A stretch of 64,000 nucleotides of DNA, from positions 182,750 to 246,749 of the forward strand of contig NZ_JACLAW010000008.1 in NCBI RefSeq assembly GCF_014230315.1. The letters are read 5' to 3'. Made by a program: the position numbers and the translations under genes. The notes beneath the pieces are model-generated. The model saw nothing but the letters and a program-made list of their open reading frames with translations, did not search any database and was not told the origin of the DNA. How positions within the stretch are numbered: position 1 is the stretch's first letter; each line of letters begins with the position of its first letter. Positions 18,000-27,689 of the stretch are shown piece after piece. The DNA is from Novosphingobium flavum (GTDB lineage Bacteria; Pseudomonadota; Alphaproteobacteria; Sphingomonadales; Sphingomonadaceae).

Positions 18000-18527
18000 T
18001 CAGATTTCCCGTAACCTCGGCATCAGTTCGACGAAGTTGCAGGGGCGGTTGCGGCTGTCGAGCTGCTCGGCGAGGATGAGATCCCAGCCGTCCTTCACCG
18101 CGCCGTTGGAGCCGGGGAGGGCGAAGATATATTTGCCCCGCGCGATCACCGCGCAGGCGCGCGATTGCAGCGTGGAGGTGCCGATGGTCTTGAACGAGAC
18201 CATGCGGAACAGTTCGCCAAAGCCCGGAATGTCGCGGTCCTTGATCGTGTCGAGCGCTTCGGGGGTGATGTCGCGCCCAGTAAGGCCGGTGCCGCCGGTG
18301 GTGATGATCGCATCGACCTCACGGTCGTCGAGCCAGTTGCGCAGACGGCTCGCGATGGTGTGAACCTCGTCGCGCACGATGGCGCGGCCGATCAGGCGGT
18401 GGCCGGCGCTCTTGATCCGCTCACACAGCAGGTCGCCCGAAGTGTCATTCGCCGCGGTGCGGGTGTCGGAAACGGTGAGGACGGCAATCCCGATGGGCTT
18501 GAAGGTCCGCTCAGGATCAATGGCCAC
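18000..18527 (-). CDS. moaB: Molybdenum cofactor biosynthesis protein B
   Basis: A 175-aa MoaB/Mog-fold protein, which adenylylates molybdopterin or binds it during cofactor assembly. The diagnostic TTGGTGLTGRDITPE is at 77-91 with VSDTRTAANDTSG before it and ALPGSNGAVKDGWD near the end. A GTG start at 18527 is favoured, with GGAG 9 bases upstream. It overlaps the slt stop by 11 bases, so the two genes are translationally coupled. No other moa/moe gene is in the window. Confidence 0.88.
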   Translation of the reverse strand: MAIDPERTFKPIGIAVLTVSDTRTAANDTSGDLLCERIKSAGHRLIGRAIVRDEVHTIASRLRNWLDDREVDAIITTGGTGLTGRDITPEALDTIKDRDIPGFGELFRMVSFKTIGTSTLQSRACAVIARGKYIFALPGSNGAVKDGWDLILAEQLDSRNRPCNFVELMPRLREI

Positions 18528-20292
18528 GCAGGATCGCTCCGCCGGCCGCCATGCGCACGGCCTTGCTGCCGGCAAGATCGGGGAAAGTCGGCCACATGGC
18601 CTGGGCCAAGGCGATGCGGCTTTCCGAGGGGCCGCCGGCTTGACGCTCGTACATCCAGTAGTTCTTGAGCACGATGTTCACGTAGCCGCGGGTTTCCCAA
18701 TAGGGCACGGATTCGATCCACAGCAGCGGATCGCCCTTGTCCTTGATCTCGGTGTTCCAGCGGGTGATCGGCAGGAGCCCGGCATTGTAGGCCGCGATTA
18801 CCTTGGGCAGCAGGCCCTGGGTTCCCGCGCTGTCGCGCAGCAGCTGGAGGTGTTGCTGGCCGAAGGCGAGATTGACTTCGGGCCGGGTCACGTCACCCGC
18901 CGAAACGCCGAGTTCGGCGGCGCGGTCGCGCGCCGTGGCGGGCATGATCTGCATCAGGCCGCGTGCGCCGGCCGGGCTGGTGACGGCCGTGCGGAACACC
19001 GATTCCTGCAGGGTGTGAGCGTAGACCAGCGCCGGATCGACCTTCCACCCGGTGGACGGGGTCCACTTCGGCGTGGGGAAGCGGGCGGCGGGCATGGGCG
19101 CGGCGCCGATCGGCGCGTTGTAGGCCATCCACAGCTGGGTCGAGGGCAGGCCGAGATCGCGGGCGAGGCGGGAAAGCGGCTGGTACAGCGAAGGACTGCC
19201 GACGCGGGCCTGATAGCGCAGGACTTCGTCGGCAAGGCCGTCTTCGCCAATCTCGGCCAGTTCGACGGCGGTGCGGACCGGCTGATTGTCACGCAGTTGC
19301 TGCCAGTCGGTCTGGGTGAAATCGGCTCCGGCGTGGGTTTCGGGCAGGCGCAGGCCGAGCTGCTCGGCGGCGAGCATCCCGTAGAACGTCTCGTCGCGCG
19401 CGGCGGCAAGGCGTAGCGGGGCGGTGGACTTTTCCGGCTGGCGGCAGCGCACGAGAGCGCGGCTCTGCCAGTAGTAGGCGGCGCTTTTCAGTTCGGCATT
19501 GTCAGCCGCGGCGGCGGCGCGGGTGAAACTTTCGGCCGCGCCCTGGCAATCGTCGAGCCGCCAGGCGGCGAGGCCGGCGGTCCACCAGCCTTCGGCGACC
19601 CACGGGCCGTAGCCGTCGGCCGCGGTCTGGGCGAGGGCATAGGCCGAGGCGTCGTCATTCTCGATATAGAACGACCAGGCGATCTTGGCGCGCCATTCGG
19701 CGCGGCTGGGCAGGCTGAGGCCGGAGTCGATCCCGTCGAGCAGGAGCTTGGCTGCGGCCGGATCGTCGGCCTTGATCTTGTCCTGGATGGCGCTGGCGAT
19801 CAGCGCGGGCATCGTGCCGTCGGCCGTGTCGCGCGGGCGGATGCGCTTGGGGCTGCTGGGCAGCGAGACGAGCGGCTGGGCCGTGGGCAGGGGGGGAAGA
19901 GCCGTGGCCCCGCGTTTCATCGCAAGGGCGGCGACCTGTTCGGCCTCGGGCAGGTTGGTATCCTGCGACAGCCACTGGCTGAGGGCGGCAAGCTCGATCT
20001 TCGGGCTTTTCGCATCGAGGAAATATTCGGCGCGGGCGACCTGGTGGAGCGGGCCGTCGGCCTTCTGCTGGAACAGGGCCTGGACCTTGGCCCAGTCCTG
20101 ATGCTCGATCGCGGCGAAGAGGTCCTTGTAGTACGCGCGCTCCTCCTGCGAGAGCAGGGCGGGGACGGCGGTGCGGTCAGCCCGGTTGCGGAAATAGTCA
20201 ACCGCGGCGCTGTTCGCGCTGGCCGGTGAAGGCGCGAGCGCGAGCGCGGCCGTGGCGAAGCCCGCCATCAGTGCAGCCCTGGAATTCGTCAC
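18517..20292 (-). CDS. slt: Soluble lytic murein transglycosylase
   Basis: A 591-aa periplasmic enzyme that cleaves peptidoglycan to 1,6-anhydromuropeptides. After a signal peptide (ALMAGFATAALALAPSPASA) comes a long alpha-helical superhelix. The C-terminal lysozyme-like domain has catalytic Glu in HTLQESVFR, then GARGLMQIMPATA and VIAAYNAGLLPITRW. Length is close to E. coli Slt70. The start is GTG. The gene lies 3 bases after the UDG-like gene and overlaps moaB, so the three form one operon. Confidence 0.9.
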   Translation of the reverse strand: MTNSRAALMAGFATAALALAPSPASANSAAVDYFRNRADRTAVPALLSQEERAYYKDLFAAIEHQDWAKVQALFQQKADGPLHQVARAEYFLDAKSPKIELAALSQWLSQDTNLPEAEQVAALAMKRGATALPPLPTAQPLVSLPSSPKRIRPRDTADGTMPALIASAIQDKIKADDPAAAKLLLDGIDSGLSLPSRAEWRAKIAWSFYIENDDASAYALAQTAADGYGPWVAEGWWTAGLAAWRLDDCQGAAESFTRAAAAADNAELKSAAYYWQSRALVRCRQPEKSTAPLRLAAARDETFYGMLAAEQLGLRLPETHAGADFTQTDWQQLRDNQPVRTAVELAEIGEDGLADEVLRYQARVGSPSLYQPLSRLARDLGLPSTQLWMAYNAPIGAAPMPAARFPTPKWTPSTGWKVDPALVYAHTLQESVFRTAVTSPAGARGLMQIMPATARDRAAELGVSAGDVTRPEVNLAFGQQHLQLLRDSAGTQGLLPKVIAAYNAGLLPITRWNTEIKDKGDPLLWIESVPYWETRGYVNIVLKNYWMYERQAGGPSESRIALAQAMWPTFPDLAGSKAVRMAAGGAILRGH

Positions 20293-20295
20293 GCG

Positions 20296-21075
20296 TTAAA
20301 GGTCCCCGTTCAGTCCAGACCCCGAAAATTCCAGCCACCGGTTCCAGAAACCTGCCTTGCGCGCGGGTCTTGCGGCGATGGCAGGCAGCTCGAAAGCCGG
20401 CATCATCGGTATTGTCCAACCTTCATGATTAAATAGGGGTGAAATTTGAGCGTTTTGCGCCGGATCGTGGCCCAGCAGCGGTAGAATGCCGGATCCGAGC
20501 ACCAGAAGCCGTTGCGGTGCAGCAAGGCGGACGTGGTGGCAGAGCACGCCGCCGAGGCCTTGGGCGCCGAGGCGGTCCCAGTCCGGCAGCGGCGTGTGGC
20601 GGGGAAGGGCGGCGGCGAGGTAGACCTGTTCGGGCGCGTGGCCCATCGCAGCGAGCATGGCGGTCAGGAATACGCCCTCGGGGCCGGAGAGCAGGCTTTC
20701 CCCGTCGGTCGGCTCGGGCTGGGCGACGAGCACCATCAATGGCGCCCGTGCCGGGCCGCGCGGCGGCACGCGGCCGCGGACCTGCCCGGCATCGAGCGAG
20801 GGTTCGGTCAGCCACCAGTCGGCAAAGTGCTCGAGCGCGGTTGGCCAGGCGGCGCGGTCTCCGCCGATTTTCTGTTCGGATGGGGCCTGTGCTTCGATCT
20901 GGGCGCGCGGCGCGGTGAAAGCGGCGGGGAGCGGGGCGGGCGCGTCGTCGTCCTTGTCGGCGGTGAGCCAGGGCAGGACTTCGTCAGAGAAATCAAGGTC
21001 CACGCCGGCATCGCGCCACCAGCCGAAAGCGGCGGCGACGTCCTGCGGGGTCAGCTGGGGTGTGGGTCCCTCCAT
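20296..21075 (-). CDS. Uracil-DNA glycosylase superfamily-like protein (degenerate)
   Basis: A 259-aa protein whose C-terminal half resembles the type 4 uracil-DNA glycosylase fold: LLSGPEGVFLTAMLAAMGH matches the motif after the first catalytic loop, VYLAAALPRHTPLPDW matches the second, and RLLVLGSGILPLLG matches the buried strand. The usual GE(A)PG loop reads VAQPEPTDGES, and no iron-sulfur cysteine set is visible, so activity is doubtful. The N-terminal 100 residues are acidic and proline/alanine-rich, probably unstructured. First gene of the slt-moaB operon. The ATG at 21075 was chosen over a TTG at 21108. Confidence 0.55.
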   Translation of the reverse strand: MEGPTPQLTPQDVAAAFGWWRDAGVDLDFSDEVLPWLTADKDDDAPAPLPAAFTAPRAQIEAQAPSEQKIGGDRAAWPTALEHFADWWLTEPSLDAGQVRGRVPPRGPARAPLMVLVAQPEPTDGESLLSGPEGVFLTAMLAAMGHAPEQVYLAAALPRHTPLPDWDRLGAQGLGGVLCHHVRLAAPQRLLVLGSGILPLLGHDPAQNAQISPLFNHEGWTIPMMPAFELPAIAARPARKAGFWNRWLEFSGSGLNGDL

Positions 21076-21173
21076 CGCGGATGGGCTTGACCGAGGCGGC
21101 GCGGGCAATCAAGCGCGAATTCGACGGAGCGGTTGCTTCCCGCCACGGGTTGGTGGAGCGAAGTGGAGTGACG

Positions 21174-21971
21174 ATGCGCGAAACTGCCTATGCCAAGCTC
21201 AATCTGGCGCTGCATGTGCGGCGGCGGCGCGAGGACGGCTATCACGAACTGGAGACGCTGTTTGCCTTCGTCGATGCCGGGGACGAGCTGAGTGGCTCCC
21301 CGGCGGCGCGAGATGAATTGCGGGTAATGGGCGAGTTCGGCGGAGCGCTTGGCGAACCTTTCGGCAATATTGCGGCCAAGGCGCTGGCTGGCCTGCCGCG
21401 CGCGCAGGGGCTGGCACTGATTTTGGAAAAGAACCTGCCGGTGGCCGCCGGGCTGGGGGGCGGGTCGGCCGATGCTGGGGCTGTGTTCCGGATGGTCGAG
21501 CGGCTTGCCGGCTTGCCGGAGGACTGGGCGGCGCGGGCGGCGGCATTGGGTGCGGACGTTCCGGCCTGCGTGCGCAGCGAGACATGCATCGGGCGCGGGA
21601 CCGGGACCGAGCTTGAGCCGGTTGCAAGCGATCTTGCCGGCTGCCCCGTCCTGCTGGTCAATCCGCGTGTGCCGCTGGCGACGGGGCCGGTGTTCAAGGC
21701 TTGGGACGGGGTGGATCGCGGGGCCTTGCCGGATGGCTCGGTGCGCGACATCGCGCTGGCCGGGCGCAATGACCTGGAGGCTCCGGCGCTATCGCTGTGT
21801 CCGGCGATCGGCGAGGTGCTGGCGGCCTTGCGCGAAACCGGCGCCTGGCTGGTGCGCATGTCGGGCTCGGGCGCGACCTGTTTTGCGCTCTATGACAGCG
21901 CGGGCGCTCGGGACGCGGCGCGCGAGGCCATGCGGGCAAGTTGGTGGACCATGGCGGGGGCGCTGCGATGA
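21174..21971 (+). CDS. ispE: 4-diphosphocytidyl-2-C-methyl-D-erythritol kinase
   Basis: A 265-aa GHMP kinase of the MEP isoprenoid pathway, phosphorylating CDP-ME at the 2-hydroxyl. The start YAKLNLALHV, the ATP loop PVAAGLGGGSADAG (89-103) and the C-terminal VRMSGSGATCFALYD are all diagnostic. GGAG sits 5 bases before the ATG. It is divergent from the UDG-like gene and overlaps the next gene by 4 bases. It is slightly shorter than E. coli IspE (283 aa), which is normal for this group. Confidence 0.93.
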   Translation: MRETAYAKLNLALHVRRRREDGYHELETLFAFVDAGDELSGSPAARDELRVMGEFGGALGEPFGNIAAKALAGLPRAQGLALILEKNLPVAAGLGGGSADAGAVFRMVERLAGLPEDWAARAAALGADVPACVRSETCIGRGTGTELEPVASDLAGCPVLLVNPRVPLATGPVFKAWDGVDRGALPDGSVRDIALAGRNDLEAPALSLCPAIGEVLAALRETGAWLVRMSGSGATCFALYDSAGARDAAREAMRASWWTMAGALR

Positions 21972-22690
21972 GTGTGGTTTACCAATTGCTCGGTGAGCCA
22001 AGGTTTGGCGGAATCCTCGTGGTGTCGGACCATGCCAGCAATGCTGTGCCGGATGGCATTCACCTTGGCATCGCCGAACATCTGCTGGACGAGCACATGG
22101 GGATCGACATCGGGGTGGGGTCGGTTGGCGCCCTGCTAGCCGCACGGGCGGGGTTTGCCGCCTTCCAGTGCGCCTTCAGCCGGCTTGTCTGCGACGTCAA
22201 CCGCGAGGCCGATGCACCCGGAGCGGTTCCGGCGGCGAGCGATGGCCATGCCGTGCCGGGCAACATGCTGGACGACGAGGCCCGCGCGGCGCGGATCGCG
22301 CGGTTTCATGCGCCTTATCATGCGGCGCTGGCGGATCTGCTGGACCGGGTGCCCCAGGCGCTGATCCTCTCGCTGCATTCGTTCACGCCGCGCCTTGCCA
22401 CCAGCACGGAGGAGCGGCCGTGGCAGGTTGGCGTGCTCTACAAAGAGGACGAGCGCGCGGCGCGGATCGCCATTCCGCTGCTGGAGGGCGAGGGACTGGT
22501 GGTGGGCGACCAGCAACCCTATTCGGGACGGCTGCTCAACTACACGATGAACCGCCATGCCGAGGCCGAGGGGCGGCCCTATCTCGGCATCGAGATCCGG
22601 CAGGACCAGATCGCCGATGCGGCCGGGCAGGAGCGCTGGGCAGGGATTTTGCATCGGCTCTGCAACCGGGTTGCACTGGAGTTGGGGTGA
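21968..22690 (+). CDS. N-formylglutamate amidohydrolase family protein
   Basis: A 240-aa metal-dependent amidohydrolase of the N-formylglutamate family. Motifs: VVSDHASNAVP (metal ligand), DIGVGSVGALLA, FSRLVCDVNRE, LSLHSFTPRL and GIEIRQDQI. The true substrate is uncertain, since no hut genes are nearby and several family members act on other N-acyl amino acids. The ATG overlaps the ispE stop (ATGA). Ends before a region with a stem-loop and T-run ahead of ilvD. Confidence 0.8.
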   Translation: MSVVYQLLGEPRFGGILVVSDHASNAVPDGIHLGIAEHLLDEHMGIDIGVGSVGALLAARAGFAAFQCAFSRLVCDVNREADAPGAVPAASDGHAVPGNMLDDEARAARIARFHAPYHAALADLLDRVPQALILSLHSFTPRLATSTEERPWQVGVLYKEDERAARIAIPLLEGEGLVVGDQQPYSGRLLNYTMNRHAEAEGRPYLGIEIRQDQIADAAGQERWAGILHRLCNRVALELG

Positions 22691-22706
22691 TTTTTAGGTT
22701 TTGATC

Positions 22707-22758
22707 GCCTCTGGCCTGTTCTAGGGGGCATACCCATATCCCCGAGGCAGTCTTTTTT
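22707..22758 (+). terminator. Stem-loop with T-run before ilvD (terminator or attenuator)
   Basis: GCCTC (22707-22711) can pair with GAGGC (22744-22748), with a stacked GGGG/CCCC inner stem (about 22725-22728 with 22740-22743). TCTTTTTT follows at 22751-22758, only 13 bases before the ilvD start. The upstream strand of the outer stem is separated by a bulge. It could end the ispE transcript or attenuate ilvD. Confidence 0.45.
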
Positions 22759-22771
22759 CCGGAGTCCCGTC

Positions 22772-24619
22772 ATGCCCGCCTATCGTTCCCGCACCAGCAC
22801 TCATGGCCGCAACATGGCAGGCGCGCGCGGACTGTGGCGCGCGACGGGGATGAAGGACGACGATTTCGGCAAGCCGATCATCGCGGTGGTCAATTCCTTC
22901 ACCCAGTTCGTGCCGGGCCACGTCCACCTCAAGGACCTCGGCCAGATGGTGGCGCGGGAAATCGAGGCGGCCGGCGGCGTGGCCAAGGAGTTCAACACCA
23001 TCGCGGTCGATGACGGGATCGCCATGGGCCACGACGGCATGCTCTATTCGCTGCCAAGCCGCGACCTGATCGCCGACAGCGTGGAATACATGGTCAACGC
23101 GCATTGCGCCGATGCCATGGTCTGCATCTCCAACTGCGACAAGATCACGCCGGGCATGCTGATGGCGGCGCTGCGGATCAACATCCCGGTGGTCTTCGTC
23201 TCGGGCGGGCCGATGGAAGCGGGCAAGGTGGTCCTCAAGGGCAAGGAAGTTGCGCTCGACCTGGTAGATGCCATGGTTGCCGCCGCCGACGAGAAATATA
23301 CCGACGAGGAAGTCACCGCGATCGAGCGTTCGGCGTGCCCGACCTGCGGATCGTGCTCCGGCATGTTTACCGCCAACTCGATGAACTGCCTGACCGAGGC
23401 TCTGGGCCTTTCGCTGCCGGGCAACGGTTCGACGCTGGCGACCCATGCCGACCGCAAGGCGCTGTTCCTGCGCGCGGGCGAACTGGTGGTGGAACTGTGC
23501 CGCCGCTACTACGAGCAGGAAGACGAGAGCGTCCTGCCGCGTTCGATCGCCAGCTTCGAGGCTTTCGAAAACGCGATGAGTCTTGATATCGCGATGGGCG
23601 GTTCGACCAACACCGTGCTGCACCTGCTGGCCGCCGCGCACGAGGCGGGCGTGAACTTCACCATGGCCGACATTGACCGGCTTTCTCGCCGGGTGCCGTG
23701 CCTGTCCAAGGTGGCGCCGGCCAAGCAGGACGTCCACATGGAGGACGTTCACCGCGCGGGCGGGATCATGGCGATCCTCGGCCAGCTGGAGCGGGCGAAC
23801 CTGCTCAACACCGAGCAGCCGACCGTGCACAGCCCGACGCTGGGCCATGCGCTCAACCAGTGGGACATCTCGCGGACCAACGATCCCGAAGTGCAGAAGT
23901 TCTTCAAGGCCGCCCCGGGCGGCGTGCCGACCCAGACCGCCTTCAGCCAGGACCGGCGCTGGGCAGAGCTCGATCTCGACCGCGAGGGCGGGGTGATCCG
24001 CTCGCCAGAGCATGCATTTTCCAAGGATGGCGGGCTGGCCGTGCTTTACGGCAATATCGCGCGTGACGGCTGCATCGTGAAAACCGCGGGCGTGGACGAG
24101 AGCATCCTCAAGTTCACCGGGACCGCCGTGGTGTTCGAGAGCCAGGAAGCGGCCGTGACCGGCATCCTGACCGGGCAGGTCAAGGCGGGCGACGTTGTGG
24201 TGATCCGCTATGAAGGGCCGCGCGGCGGGCCGGGCATGCAGGAAATGCTCTATCCCACGAGCTACCTCAAGTCGAAGGGGCTGGGCGCGGCCTGTGCCCT
24301 GCTGACCGATGGGCGCTTTTCGGGGGGCACTTCGGGCCTGTCGATCGGGCATTGTTCGCCGGAAGCGGCCGAGGGCGGCGAGATCGGGCTGGTCGAGAAC
24401 GGGGACATGATCGAAATCGACATCCCCAACCGCACGATCCACCTTGCCGTGACCGACGAGGTGCTTTCGCACCGCCGGATGATGATGGACGAGGCGGGCT
24501 GGCGTCCGGCCAAGGACCGCCCGCGCAAGGTGTCGGTGGCGCTTGAGGCCTATGCCGCGATGACGACCAGCGCGGCGCGCGGCGCGGTGCGCGATATTTC
24601 CCAGCTGAAGCGGGGCTGA
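22772..24619 (+). CDS. ilvD: Dihydroxy-acid dehydratase
   Basis: A 615-aa iron-sulfur dehydratase for valine, isoleucine and pantothenate synthesis (2,3-dihydroxyacid to 2-oxoacid). Cluster cysteines appear in [11 protein letters not shown] (C122) and [18 protein letters not shown] (190s), with the long-form insertion typical of the 4Fe-4S E. coli-type enzyme. The C-terminal [17 protein letters not shown] is conserved. The ATG follows CCGGAG. Its stop overlaps the next start by one base, opening a four-gene operon that continues to the RNA methyltransferase. Confidence 0.96.
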   Translation: MPAYRSRTSTHGRNMAGARGLWRATGMKDDDFGKPIIAVVNSFTQFVPGHVHLKDLGQMVAREIEAAGGVAKEFNTIAVDDGIAMGHDGMLYSLPSRDLIADSVEYMVNAHCADAMVCISNCDKITPGMLMAALRINIPVVFVSGGPMEAGKVVLKGKEVALDLVDAMVAAADEKYTDEEVTAIERSACPTCGSCSGMFTANSMNCLTEALGLSLPGNGSTLATHADRKALFLRAGELVVELCRRYYEQEDESVLPRSIASFEAFENAMSLDIAMGGSTNTVLHLLAAAHEAGVNFTMADIDRLSRRVPCLSKVAPAKQDVHMEDVHRAGGIMAILGQLERANLLNTEQPTVHSPTLGHALNQWDISRTNDPEVQKFFKAAPGGVPTQTAFSQDRRWAELDLDREGGVIRSPEHAFSKDGGLAVLYGNIARDGCIVKTAGVDESILKFTGTAVVFESQEAAVTGILTGQVKAGDVVVIRYEGPRGGPGMQEMLYPTSYLKSKGLGAACALLTDGRFSGGTSGLSIGHCSPEAAEGGEIGLVENGDMIEIDIPNRTIHLAVTDEVLSHRRMMMDEAGWRPAKDRPRKVSVALEAYAAMTTSAARGAVRDISQLKRG

Positions 24620-24975
24620 TGCGCCGCCGCCCGCTCGCTCTTGGAGCCCTGCTCGCGCTCGCGGCCTGTTCGCGCGGCGGCGGGGCGCCGGAAGTGGCGG
24701 ATGGCGGCGAGCACGTGGCCTGCGCGATCGGCGATGGCGCGCAATTTGCCGAGGCCTGCGCGGTCGAGCGCACGGTGCAGGACGGCAAGGCGGTGCTGGT
24801 GGTGCGCCATCCCGATGGCGGCTTCCGGCGCTTCATCGTCGAGCCGGATGGGCTGGCGCTTGCTGATGGAGCGGGCGTAGCCAAGGTTGCGGCAGTGGGC
24901 GGCCTGCTCGACGTCAGCGTGGAACATGACCGCTATCGAATCCCCTTTGCGGTGAAGTCCGATGGGGCCCGTTGA
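24619..24975 (+). CDS. Small hypothetical lipoprotein
   Basis: A 118-aa predicted lipoprotein: signal sequence [17 protein letters not shown] with lipobox LAAC (Cys17), then a short beta-rich domain (VLVVRHPDGGFRRFIVEPDGLALADGAG). It resembles uncharacterised proteins often found next to ilvD in sphingomonads (recollection). Its start overlaps the ilvD stop by one base and its 3' end overlaps the NAD(P)HX repair gene by 14 bases. Function unknown. Confidence 0.8.
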   Translation: MRRRPLALGALLALAACSRGGGAPEVADGGEHVACAIGDGAQFAEACAVERTVQDGKAVLVVRHPDGGFRRFIVEPDGLALADGAGVAKVAAVGGLLDVSVEHDRYRIPFAVKSDGAR

Positions 24976-26347
24976 GCAGGTCCTGACCGTGGCGCGGATG
25001 CGCAGTGCCGAGGAGGCCCTGATCGCGAGCGGGACTTCGGTCGACCAACTCATGCAGGTGGCCGGGCGCGGGGCTGCGGAATGGGTCTGGCGGATTGCCG
25101 GGCACCATCTGGTTACCGTGCTGTGCGGCCCCGGCAACAACGGCGGTGACGGCTATGTTATCGCCGAGGCCCTGCGCGAGCGTGGCGGGCGGGTGAAGGT
25201 GATCGCCGCCTGCGAGCCGAAGACCGATGCGGCGAAGAATGCGCGGGCGCTGTTCGGCGGCAAGATCTTCGGGCCGGAGGCCGAGGCACATGGCGATGTG
25301 CTGGTCGATTGCCTGTTCGGCTCCGGGCTGGTGCGGCCACTTTCTGCGGATCATCTGGCCTTGTTACAGCGGCTGGCGGCCGCGCATCACCGGATCATAG
25401 CGGTGGACCTGCCGAGCGGGATCGAGAGCGACGGCGGCACGGCGCTGAACCGGGGCCTGCCGCGAAATCTCCTGACCGTTGCGCTGGGGGCGTGGAAGCA
25501 GGCGCATTTCCTGATGCCCGCGAGCGCCGACATGGGCGAACTCAGACTGGTCGGGATCGGCTGCGCCGCAATGGACGGCGCGCCGGGGGTGATCGGGCGG
25601 CCCGCCCTGACCGCCCCGGCGGCTGATGCGCACAAGTATCGCCGCGGACTGCTCGCCGTGATTGGCGGGGCCATGCCGGGGGCGGCACAATTGGCCTGCG
25701 TGGCGGCGCAGGGCGCCGGGGCGGGCTATGTCCGCCTGCTGGCCGAGGCTGGCGGGGCGGCGCCCGATCTGGTGGCCGACCATCGCCGCCCGGCCGAGGC
25801 GCTGGGTGACGAGCGGATCGGCGCCGTGCTGGTCGGGCCGGGGCTGGGGCGGAGCGATCATGCCCGCGTTCGGCTGGAGGCGGCGCTGGCTTCTGGCCAT
25901 CCGCTGGTGCTGGATGCCGATGCGCTGGTGCTTCTGAAGCGCGGCGAGGTTGGCGGCAAGGCGGTGCTGACGCCGCATGAGGGCGAACTGGCCGTGCTGG
26001 AGCGGACCTTTGCTATTTCGGGCGAGGGCTCGAAACTTGACCGCGCGCTGGCGCTGGCGCGGGCGAGCGGGGCCGTGGTGATCGCCAAGGGGCCGGACAA
26101 CGTGGTGGCCGCGCCCGATGGGCGGGCCGCTTTCGCACACCGCGCCTCGGCATGGTTGTCGACAGCGGGGACGGGTGACGTGCTTGCCGGGATCGCGGCG
26201 AGCAGGCTGGCGACGGGCGTGGAGCCGTTCGCGGCGGCTTGCCAGGGTGTCTGGCTGCATGGCGAGGCGGCGCGGCTGGCCGGACCCGCTTTTTCCGCCG
26301 CTGCCCTTGCCGGAAAGGTCGGCGCGGCTTACGCGGCCGCATTGTGA
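24962..26347 (+). CDS. nnr: Bifunctional NAD(P)HX epimerase / ADP-dependent dehydratase
   Basis: A 461-aa metabolite-repair enzyme. The N-terminal YjeF domain epimerises R- and S-NAD(P)HX (CGPGNNGGDGYVIAEAL, then AVDLPSGIESDGG). The C-terminal YjeF domain is a ribokinase-like ADP-dependent dehydratase (TPHEGELAVL, STAGTGDVLAGIAASRL with catalytic Asp). Domain order and length are normal. The start overlaps the lipoprotein gene, and the stop overlaps the methyltransferase start (GTGA). Confidence 0.93.
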   Translation: MGPVEQVLTVARMRSAEEALIASGTSVDQLMQVAGRGAAEWVWRIAGHHLVTVLCGPGNNGGDGYVIAEALRERGGRVKVIAACEPKTDAAKNARALFGGKIFGPEAEAHGDVLVDCLFGSGLVRPLSADHLALLQRLAAAHHRIIAVDLPSGIESDGGTALNRGLPRNLLTVALGAWKQAHFLMPASADMGELRLVGIGCAAMDGAPGVIGRPALTAPAADAHKYRRGLLAVIGGAMPGAAQLACVAAQGAGAGYVRLLAEAGGAAPDLVADHRRPAEALGDERIGAVLVGPGLGRSDHARVRLEAALASGHPLVLDADALVLLKRGEVGGKAVLTPHEGELAVLERTFAISGEGSKLDRALALARASGAVVIAKGPDNVVAAPDGRAAFAHRASAWLSTAGTGDVLAGIAASRLATGVEPFAAACQGVWLHGEAARLAGPAFSAAALAGKVGAAYAAAL

Positions 26348-27615
26348 GCGACATCGAACCTGAAATCGGCCCTGAAGAGATCCTGCGCATCGCCGCCAAG
26401 GGCGACGGTGTAACCGCATCGGGCCGCTATGCCTGGGGCGCGGCGCCGGGCGACACCCTGCTGGCTGACGGAACGCTGGAATGGGGGCCGCACCATGCGC
26501 AGCCCGCTTGCCGCCATTTCGGCCGGTGCGGTGGCTGCCAGTTGCAGCAGCTGGACGAGGGGAGCCTGCGCGACTTCGTCGAGAAGCGGGTGACCAATGC
26601 CTCGGCCTCGCAGGAGCTGGGCGCGCAGCGGGTCGCGCCGCCGCATGTTTCGCCGCCGGGCTCGCGCCGCCGGGCCTCGCTGCGCGCGGAAAGCACGGGC
26701 GGAAGGGTGGTGATCGGCTACCGCGAGGCGGGCTCTCACCGCTTGGTGGAACTGGCCGAGTGCCCGGTGCTGGTGCCGGAATTCGTGGCCCTCTTGCCGG
26801 ACCTGCGCAAGCTGCTGATCCAGATCGGGCAGGCGGCAGCTGCCGGGGGCAAGAAGGGCAAGAAGCCTAGCGGGCCGGGCAAGATGGCGGCCGACGTGGA
26901 ATTGACGCTGGCCGATCAGGGGATCGACCTTGGCATCAAGGGGCTGACGGCCGAGGGGCTGGCGATTACCGAGCGGATGCTCGATTTCGCGCGGGACCAT
27001 GGGCTGGCGCGGCTGACGCTGGATCAGGGGTATGGGCCGGAGACGGTTTGGGAGCCGGAGCCGGTGACGATCACGCTGTCGGGCGTGCCGGTCTCGCTCC
27101 CGCCGGGCGCGTTTCTGCAGGCGACGGTGGACGGCGAGGCGGCGCTGGTTGGTGCGGCACGGGAGTGGCTGGAGGGCTGCGCGACGGTGGCCGACCTGTT
27201 CGCGGGGTTGGGCACGTTTGCCTTCGGGCTGGCGGGGCCGGGAACCAAGGTTCTGGCCGTGGAAGCGGCGCGCGATGCGCATCTGGCCTGTAAGGCGGCT
27301 GCGGCGCGCTCGCTGCGGCCGGTTCATGCGCTGCACCGCGACCTGTTCCGCAATCCGCTGCTGTCGGACGAACTCAACCGCTTTGCCGCCGTCGTGCTCG
27401 ATCCGCCTCGGGCCGGTGCGCGCGAGCAGGTGGAGCGGCTGGCCGACAGCACGGTGGGGCGGATCGTCTATGTCAGCTGCAATCCTTCGAGCTGGGCGCG
27501 CGATGCGGCGCGGCTGATCGAGGCGGGCTGGGTGCTGCAGGAGCTGCGCCCGGTCGGCCAGTTTCGTTGGTCGACCCATGTCGAGCTGGTCAGCCTGTTC
27601 GTCAGGCGCGCCTGA
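26344..27615 (+). CDS. RlmD/TrmA-type RNA uridine C5-methyltransferase
   Basis: A 423-aa SAM-dependent enzyme predicted to methylate C5 of a uridine in rRNA or tRNA. An iron-sulfur cysteine cluster is suggested by CRHFGRCGGCQLQQ plus AECPVL. The Rossmann core has DLFAGLGTFAFGLAG, and the catalytic cysteine is in VSCNPSSWARDA with DPPRAGAREQ before it. The N-terminal TRAM domain is short. A GTG start overlaps the previous stop. It is the last gene of the ilvD operon. Which RNA position is modified cannot be told. Confidence 0.88.
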   Translation: MSDIEPEIGPEEILRIAAKGDGVTASGRYAWGAAPGDTLLADGTLEWGPHHAQPACRHFGRCGGCQLQQLDEGSLRDFVEKRVTNASASQELGAQRVAPPHVSPPGSRRRASLRAESTGGRVVIGYREAGSHRLVELAECPVLVPEFVALLPDLRKLLIQIGQAAAAGGKKGKKPSGPGKMAADVELTLADQGIDLGIKGLTAEGLAITERMLDFARDHGLARLTLDQGYGPETVWEPEPVTITLSGVPVSLPPGAFLQATVDGEAALVGAAREWLEGCATVADLFAGLGTFAFGLAGPGTKVLAVEAARDAHLACKAAAARSLRPVHALHRDLFRNPLLSDELNRFAAVVLDPPRAGAREQVERLADSTVGRIVYVSCNPSSWARDAARLIEAGWVLQELRPVGQFRWSTHVELVSLFVRRA

Positions 27616-27689
27616 GAGTTGAGATGTAACGCAGGGGCCCTATATGGCGCCCTTCGGCCCGCTTGGCGGCGCGGCAAAGGAGACGAGAC

